Translations under genes and position numbers: made by a program
The notes under the pieces: generated by a model
Seen by the model: only the letters and a program-made list of their open reading frames with translations
Database searches by the model: none
What the model was told of the DNA's origin: nothing
Shown: positions 1 through 9,000 of the stretch, piece after piece
How the letters are laid out: each line of letters begins with the position of its first letter
How positions within the stretch are numbered: position 1 is the first letter of the stretch
DNA from: Faucicola mancuniensis
GTDB taxonomy: Bacteria > Pseudomonadota > Gammaproteobacteria > Pseudomonadales > Moraxellaceae
Assembly: GCF_046523945.1 (NCBI RefSeq)
Contig: NZ_CP171363.1
Coordinates: forward strand, 992,001-1,056,000
Length of the DNA: 64,000 bases
Reading direction: 5' to 3'

Positions 1-3000
1 CCCGGGGTATTGAGGCGGTCAATGTGTTTAGCGTATCGGTGGAGCAGCCACAAGCCTACAGCGGGATTGAGGTAGATGTGTATCCTCTGGCGGTGAGCCT
101 GCCAACCAATGGTCAGCGTCAGTTAAAAGTGACCGAGTATGATGGCACCCGTATTGATGCGGCTAGCAAAGGCTCAACGTATTTTATTAGTGATAGTACA
201 ATCGCAGATATTACCCCAGATGGCCTTATCATCGCCAAAAAAGCGGGTAACGCGAAAGTGTCGGTGATTAACAATGGTCGCCAGTATGATTTGGTACTAC
301 ATGTGCAAGAGCCTGTCGTGGGTACGGGAAGGGTTTCGGCTGCCGATGGCGCTGTGGTAAAAGACGCTAAAGGCAATCAGTTGATGGTGGCACCGGGGGC
401 GTTAAAAGATGGCACGAAAGTGTCCATTAATGAGATTAGCTTGAGTGATGTGGGGATGCCGCTGCCGGCTCAAGGGGTTGTCACTTCACTTAAAGCATTT
501 GAAATTAAAACAGGGAATGAGAAATCTGGTTTACCACTTCAACTAGCTATTAATGTTAGTGATTTGAAAGATGATAAAACAGGAAACGCTTATTCTGTTG
601 GTACTGAGGTGATGTTCTGGCGTAAAGGCACGATTACCGATGCTGATGGTATTACCCATGATACTTGGTGGTTAGTCGATAATGGCTACGTTGGGGCTGA
701 TGGCGTAGCTCGTACTGCAAGTCCGCCTTATTCCGGCATTAATTACCAAGGCTCTTATGTTGTAACTAAATCTGAATTTGATGCTAAGACTGGTCAGATA
801 AAAGTTAGTGGTGCGGCTCTTCGTTGGGATGCATTGTGGTCTCAGGCTGCTATGATTGCATTTGCACCCACACCAATTATGGCATTATCGGCAATTGGTA
901 TATTTGCTTCAATGGCACAGCCAATTCAAGCGATCAATTATACAATTTTGGGAGCATACCAAGCGGAAGTTCCTAAAGAGTCATTGACACCTGAAAAAAT
1001 TTCATCTGATTTTCCAAAACCGCCTGAAGTTGACACATTAAAAGCTATTCCAAACTTAACGAGTTTTGAATATGACCCAGCTAATCAAAAAATCAAAGTT
1101 AAGGGTAAGTATTTTATACCTGAAGGACAAAAACCTGAAAACTTTGATTTAAAAGTTTATTTGGTACCTAGAGGTGAAGTTATTTCAGATATTCAGGAAA
1201 AGGATGCTGAACCTGTTAAAGGATTAATTTGGCAGGGATTTACTGGAGAGTATAAATATGACGTAAGCAATGATGAACATAGTATAGAATTTAAGGTTCC
1301 TGATCATGTTGCATTATCACAACATATGATATATGTTCAACGTATTGCTAAAGTTTCAAGTGATGCTCCGAAAGCCAGTGTTTCAGAATTACCAATTCAA
1401 AGTATTCCTGTACAATTATGGACAGTTGGTACGAATAATGTGGTTGTTACGCAGCTACATTCTATAGATATATTTAAAACTAATGAACCTGTACCTGTAC
1501 CAGATAACAGCCATAACAATTCTACAGATACCAACAAAAAAGTAGTGATAGACAATTCATTGACTCAAGTGAATAAGATTACTAAAGATGAGAAAGGCAA
1601 TGATATTGCTATGTGGGGTGCCTACTCCGATCAAATTGTTTTTAGTAACGATGGTAATTTAGCATTTGTTGCAACTGACAATGCTAAGATTTATGTCGTT
1701 GATATGATTAGTAATTCTATTGTCCATACTATCACTATACCTAAAGTAGACGATATTAGTGGCTTGTTGATACATAACAATCAACTGTTTGTATTAGAAA
1801 GAAGCCAGTCTAATGGTCGTTTATTTAGAGTTGATATTAATCCTTATAGTACTGGCTATTTAGAAGATATCCAAACAATTGATTTTGGTAAGAATATCAA
1901 TAGTGGTTTTTATGATATGGCAATTAATAACGGTACTTATCTAGCCATTACGTCACCGACAAGGGGAAGGGTATTTGGTTGGGCAAGTAATATTACGCCT
2001 GGTAATGTTTATTTCCTTGATATTACTCATATTGATGATAAAGGTGTGTTAGACCCTAAATATGTATTAACACTTGATGCACCAAAACTTACTTCAACGA
2101 ATAATGCAGGTAAGTCACCACGTTATATTACCAGTGGTTCGGATAATGGTGAATTTTTACTCTCAAATATCGAAGATAATAATAAAGGTTTTATGTCAAT
2201 TAAGCTTAAAACTGACAATGACGGTAAATTAACGGGTGATTTCATTACTAAAACTTCTTTATTAACGCCTAGTGCTCAAGGTACAAACCAAGGTTGGTCT
2301 GCAAAACAACTTCAGTTGAATCTACAATCTGCATCAGGCAACGTATTGGTTAGAGCATATGATGCAAAAGAGAAAAAATATATTGAATATGCGATCGTAG
2401 CTGATGCCTATGATTTGATGCAAGACCCAAGTTGGAACTGGGATGATGGCTATGGCGTAGGTAAACAAATGGGCGGGAAGTTAGCTGTAATCAAAGACCC
2501 ATTTGATAAACTCGGTCTTTACGAGTTCTTAGGTACAACAACGCCAATTCAAGGCGGTATGATTGAAAGTTTATCTATTAATCAAGATGGTAAAATTTTT
2601 GGTAAAGCTTGGATAGATGAGCCTATTGAGAATGGTTGGTCACTAGCACAGCATGTATTAGTTTGGGACGCTAGTAGCTTAATCACGGTAGCTGAAGCTA
2701 ATAAAGAAATTTTTAAAAATTCAACAATCAAAGGGGCTAATCTTCTTGTGCCAATTGATAGACGACCTAAAAAAACATTAGATACTTATCAGCTAACACA
2801 TCCAAATCCCTTAAATTTTGAGCAGATACCTGAAGCTACACCAATCAAGTACAGTGGTTATGGAAGTAAAGAAAATGGTGAGGAGGATAAATTTGGTTGG
2901 ATATATGGTATTGGCTCTTACACACTGCCATCAAGCACAGTAACGGTATCCTACAATCCTGATATTGATTACAGCGTTTATAACGATATTGCAAAAGCCA

Positions 3001-6000
3001 TGCAAGACCAAGCTGCAAAAGATGAGAAACAAAAAAATGCCTATGTAGAGAAAAACTGGATTACGGATTCATTAGGTATTGATGATGATACTGTTGAAGC
3101 CCAAATGGCAAAAGCAGAGCAAGGTGCGCTTAGTGCAAGTTGGTTTGTTGCTAAAAAGATGTTTTATGATGGAATTAATCTAGTCACTTTTGATTCTGCA
3201 AAAAGTCATGGTCAATTAACAGAAGACTGGTTAGATGGCAAAATTACGGATGACCAATATTCTAGTGGCAATTATGTTGTATTAGCAAAAGCCTTAGCAG
3301 GTGTAGCCATGACAACAACTGGCTTAGGCTCTGTAGGTACGGCGGTTAGTGGTGCTATGGTTAAAAAAGTGGGCACTTCTGCTCTTGGATTAGCGGTAGA
3401 TGGGGCTATTTATGATATGACCTATCAGACATCAAATATCGCAGCAGATAGGGCGATATATGAGCTTACTAATGGACAGTCAGGTGCCAAAAAATCACTA
3501 GATGACTTCTCTGTAATTTCTGTTGCTCAAAGTGCGGCGATGGGTGCAGCTTTGGGTGTCGGTATTATGGGAATGAGTTGGTTTGGTAGTACTGCTTGGG
3601 GTAGTAAGGTTATTTTCAAATTAAGTACGGAAGGCAGTATTTCACCGATTACCATGGCAATGTCTGTTGCACAAAAGATAAAAGCTAAGTTTGCTAGTCC
3701 ATTGGCTGATACGACAGGCTCGCAAGTGTTGCGTAATATTCATGGCACTTCATTTGCCATTAAAGGTTCTGAAAAAATTCTAAAAATCCCTGCTGTTAGG
3801 AATCAAAGCTCAATTGATGCCCTAGATTATGCGATTGAGAATATGCCTTTATTAAAAGCTAATATTAATAAAGAGTTGAGTAGCTATGAGCAACTAGCGC
3901 AAGCAATGAAAATCCACAATGACTTTGTTAGTACTTCACGTTTAAGTATTTTTGATGAAGATGTGGTGAAACAGCTTAATGATAGAGCTCCTATTATTAA
4001 TGATATCGATGAGTTAATTAACTTTTATCGTACGGATAAGGCTATTTTAAAAAGACAACCTGATTTTAAAAATTGGCAAGGAGATAAACTTCACAAAGAA
4101 ATTTTGGATGATTTATTCAAGAAAGATAATATTGAGTTTCAGTTGAAGTATCAAAAAGCTTGTTTTGTAGCGGGTACACTTGTTCATACGGATAAAGGTT
4201 TAGTGCCTATTCAAGACATTAAAGTCGGAGATATGGTGTTATCACGAGATGAGTTTAATCCACAAGGTGATTTACAATATAAACCAGTATTAAGTACCTT
4301 TAAATCTCAGCAGAAAGAAAGAATTTATAAGGTCGAATATCCAACTAATGATGGTATGGAATATATTTTCTGTAACGCACTTCACCCATTTTGGTCTGCC
4401 TATGATCCTAGTGGAAAAACAGGAAAGTGGGAAGCCGCAGAGGACTTGTCTGGGACATTCTTAGTTAATTTATCAGGTGAAACTTTTGGGCTAGATAATG
4501 TGCCATTTATGCCCGTCCGTACATTACCAAATTATCCTGAAGGCTGTGCATATGTGCAGTTTGTTGAAGACCCAGATTTTTGGGAAAATGGTGGTGGACT
4601 TATTGAGTTTGTAAAATTTGATTCAAATGGTTACCAATTTATCAGTTTAGCCGATAATGAAGAAGCCTTTGATGAAGAAATTAAAACCTTAAATCGCAAA
4701 ACTTTAGATGCGAAGTTACGGTTGACGCCCAAAGCCAATTTTCTAGTGGATAAAGAACTATACAAAACCCTAAACGTAAGGCTGGGTCAGGATATAAACG
4801 CAGATACGCATACTGCTCAAAAATTCATTGAAGCAAGTAATAAGCCATTGATCTTTGAGGGTAAAATTGTAAGAGAAAATAGTATCGCAGATGAAGAACT
4901 ATATAGAAAAGCATTAAAAAATATTGAAACCTATGGAGATGCAACAGGTTTAACAGAGATGAGCTTACATGAAGCCATGATAAGTTTTGATATGCCTGCA
5001 CCAAACCCTTATGAGGATTTTGTCTATAATCTTGAAGTTGATGGAAATCATACTTATTTTGTTGGTCATGATGGCATTTGGGTTCACAATACAGACTGTC
5101 GGACAGAGCTTGTACCTTATAATGCTGGCGACAAAGCCAATGATTTTATTGAAAGTACCGTGCTTAAAGATAATGATAAAGCACTAAATGATAAACTTCA
5201 TGAACAACTTATTACGACAGATGCTTATGGTACATCCAAAGCAGTCTTATTAAATAAAGATGGTGAAGTGATTTCCAAAGAGTTAAAAGATTCAGAGATT
5301 ATAGGAGCAGATGTTAAATATGAATCCACTTCTCCAAGTAAAACCAGTGGACAATTATGGGACTTTGTCAAGAAATTTTTCTATAATACCAGTCAAGTCG
5401 TAAATGATGTAGGGGGGCTTTTTGTAAGACAAGAGAAGGTCAGCTCAAACAAGAGGTCATGGAATCTAGCTGAAGAAAATACTGCAGGTTATATGATATC
5501 TGAGACAGGCTCTAAGTTTGAAATTGTTGCCTTATATAGAGAATCAGATTTACCATTCCTTATAAAAAATGCTGAGGGTAATTTAGTTCCTAGAACAACA
5601 GCATTAGCACCTGGCAAAACATTTGAAGGACATCGTATCTATGTCAATGATAAAGGAGAAACAGTAGTAGAGTTGATTGATACAAAGAATTATTTTAGTT
5701 TAGGTAATAAAGAAAAAGGTACTACTGGCAATGTATTAGTAGTTGGTAACAAAGCTGGATTTTTCAAAGCTAATGAAAATGCCATTGGTGCAACTAAGTA
5801 TTTAGATGAATTATACAAGATGGCATCCATTGTCAATACGGCACCTAAAGTTGGTAGTTTGGGTACAGTAAAACTGGAAGCAACTTTAAAATTTGATAGC
5901 ACCAACTATAAATGGCAATCATCTGCAGACAATTTATCTAATACTGTTGGAAGTAATTTTGATGAGTGGTTATTACAACCCCTAAGAGATGGCTTAAAAA

Positions 6001-9000
6001 CTGGAAAATATGAGGTAACTTTTGAAGTAGGAGGAAAAACTCAAACTCTTGACTTAACAACTTTAATGAAAGATATTGGTGTTAAGGACTCAAATGGAAA
6101 TATTATAGTACGTACAGCCAAAGAACAGCTTGATATGATTGCAAAGGCAGTTGATGATAATTTGATTAAGGCTGTATATCCGAAGAAACCAGGAGTGGAT
6201 TATACAAAATATCAATTGGTAAATGCTATTGGGACTCAAGCAGAAAAACAGCCTTTATCCCAGATACAGTTAGACACAGTTTCTTTAGCAGCAAAACAAT
6301 ATTGGCTTCAAGCTGGAGCAAATCCTGCTCAATTAGCTGATATTGAATTTAATATATCTGACTTAAGCAAGTTAGCCGAAACTGATAACTATGCCATCGC
6401 AATTACTCAAGGCAAAAAAATCACCATAGATAGTACTGCCAAAGGTACAGGTTGGTATGTGGACTCTACGCCGTTAGATAGTTCAGAATTCCAAAAACAG
6501 GATTCAGAATACCACTTAAAAGCATTAACAAATAATCAAAGTGCAAAAGGTATAGACTTATTAACAGTGTTGATTCATGAAATAGGAAATGTACTAGGGG
6601 TTGGACATCAAGTAGACAATGATGTCATGACGCTTCGTATAGAAGAAGGAGAACGTAGACTACCAAGCTTAGAGGATATGAATTACCTATCATGGGCAAA
6701 TGGCAACTATACTTACTCCGCTATTAATCAGACCACAGGCAATATGCAATGGCAATCAGTTAATGCAAATTTAACCATTCGCAACAACGATTTTTCAAAT
6801 GATAAAGAGAGTTGGTTAACAAGCGGTGATATTATCTTTAATAGAGATAGGCACAGTGCCACCCTCTCCGAAACGGCAAACACCCAAACCAGCCTACGCC
6901 AAGCCTTTAGCCTGACCGCTGACAACCGCATCCTAAGCTTCACCATTGCTGACAAAGACATCAAGACAAACGCAAACCAAGCAGGTGACGCCTTTGAAGC
7001 GGCTCTGTTAGATGCACACACAGGACAAGCCCTTAACAAAGTCACTGACCTCACCCGTACCGACAGCATGCTTAACCTCCAAGCTGACGGCACAGAGCAT
7101 TTGGCCACAGGTATCAGCAAAGTTGCTAATGGCGATGGCACCAGCACCTACTACATTGACCTAACCCAATGGTACGCCGCCCAAACCACCGCAGGCAAAG
7201 CCACCGACGTCATGTTAAGCTTTGACCTACTCGGCTTTGGCACGGCGGACAGTCACGTCACCATCCGTGACATCAACCTCACCCGTGACCCTGTTGCCGT
7301 CAATGACCGCTACACCTTTGATGAAGACACCCCACTAACAGGTAACCTCATCAGCAATGACGTCTTAGCAGGCACACAGGTTAGCCAAGTTACCCTACAA
7401 ACCCAACCTGCTCACGGTACCGTCACCATAGACGCAAACGGTAACTTTAACTATAGCCCAGATGCTAACTACAATGGAGAAGACAGCTTTAGCTACCAAT
7501 ACACCGATGCCAATGGCTACACCAGTAACATCGCAACGGTTAAACTGGCTATCAGCCCAATCAATGACACCCCAATCATTGATAAGACCAAACTACAAGG
7601 CATCATCAATGGACAAGAAATCATTGCAGGTACGCCAGTAAGCTTAAGCCTAACAGCTACAGGTAGTGACGTTGAAGGTGATACACTCTCCATCATCATC
7701 ACCGAACAACCAAAACACGGTAGCATTACCCAGCAGCCTGATGGTAGTTACACTCTTATCTTTGATATCGACTATGAAGGACAAGACAGCTTTAGCTACA
7801 CCATCACTGATGGTAACAGCCAAGCGACACCTGTCAGTGCCACTATCAACGTCTTACCATCCAACAAAGCACCGATAGCGATAGATGGACAATTCACCCT
7901 TAATGAAGATGGTACTGTCACATTGACCATTGACCAACTAGGCAATGACCCAGATGGTGACCCAATGACCATCACCATCCATCAAGCACCGGAGCACGGT
8001 ACGCTTACTCAGCAAACCAACCCTGATGGTAAACTAGAACTTATTTACACCCCAGATGCCGACTACAACGGTACAGACAGCTTTAGTTACAGTCTAGCCG
8101 ATGCCAAAGTGAGCTCAAGTATTGCGACTGCAACACTGGCCATCAATGCGGTCAATGACGCACCTGTGGTCACAGACACTACCGTCACCACGAATGAAGA
8201 CACACCAACCATCATCAATGTCAAAGCAACGACCATGGACATTGACAATGACGTCAGCAATCTAACCCCAGTCATTTGGGTACAAGCCCATCATGGTAAA
8301 GTCAGTATTAACACTGATGGTACCATCAGCTACACACCAGATGAGAACTACCATGGTACAGATAGCTTCAGCTATATCATGAATGACGGCCAAGAAGACA
8401 GTAAGCTCGCAACGGTGACTATTAACATCACCCCAGTCAACGATGCCCCAGTGTTACAAGGACAAAGCTTAACCATCGCTGAAGACACTAACCTGATTAT
8501 TCGCCCACTGCAAACCGCTAGCGATATCGATGGTGACATCTTAACCGTAGTCATTAGCAAACAACCTGAACACGGTACGTTGTTGGCGCAACAAGACGGT
8601 ACCTATATCTACCGTGCGGCTGACAACTACAATGGCACCGACGGCTTTAGCTACTATGTCACCGATGGTCAATTAAACTCACCGGAACGTGTCATTAATG
8701 TCGGGGTTACTGCCGTAAATGATGCCCCAACAGCGACGAACAGTTTAGTAGTGGGTGTCGAAGACCATATGCATAGCTTACGTTGGACAGACTTTATTAT
8801 CCAAGACGTTGAGCATGATGTACTAAGTGTACAAATCACTGAGCTACCAACGACAGGGTTATTGTTAAAACAAACGCTTACTAATACTTGGACACTCGTA
8901 CAAGTTGGCGATCGCTTTACCCAGGCAGACTTAGATGCTGGATATCTTATCTTTGTTCCACATCCAAACCAATCAGGTGCTACAGGCTTTAGTCAAACAG

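Noticed and set aside
4161..5090. Self-splicing intein in the giant gene
   Set aside because: The ends fit pretoxin-Hint cleavage, there is no homing endonuclease, and the flanks are not parts of one conserved domain that an intein would interrupt.
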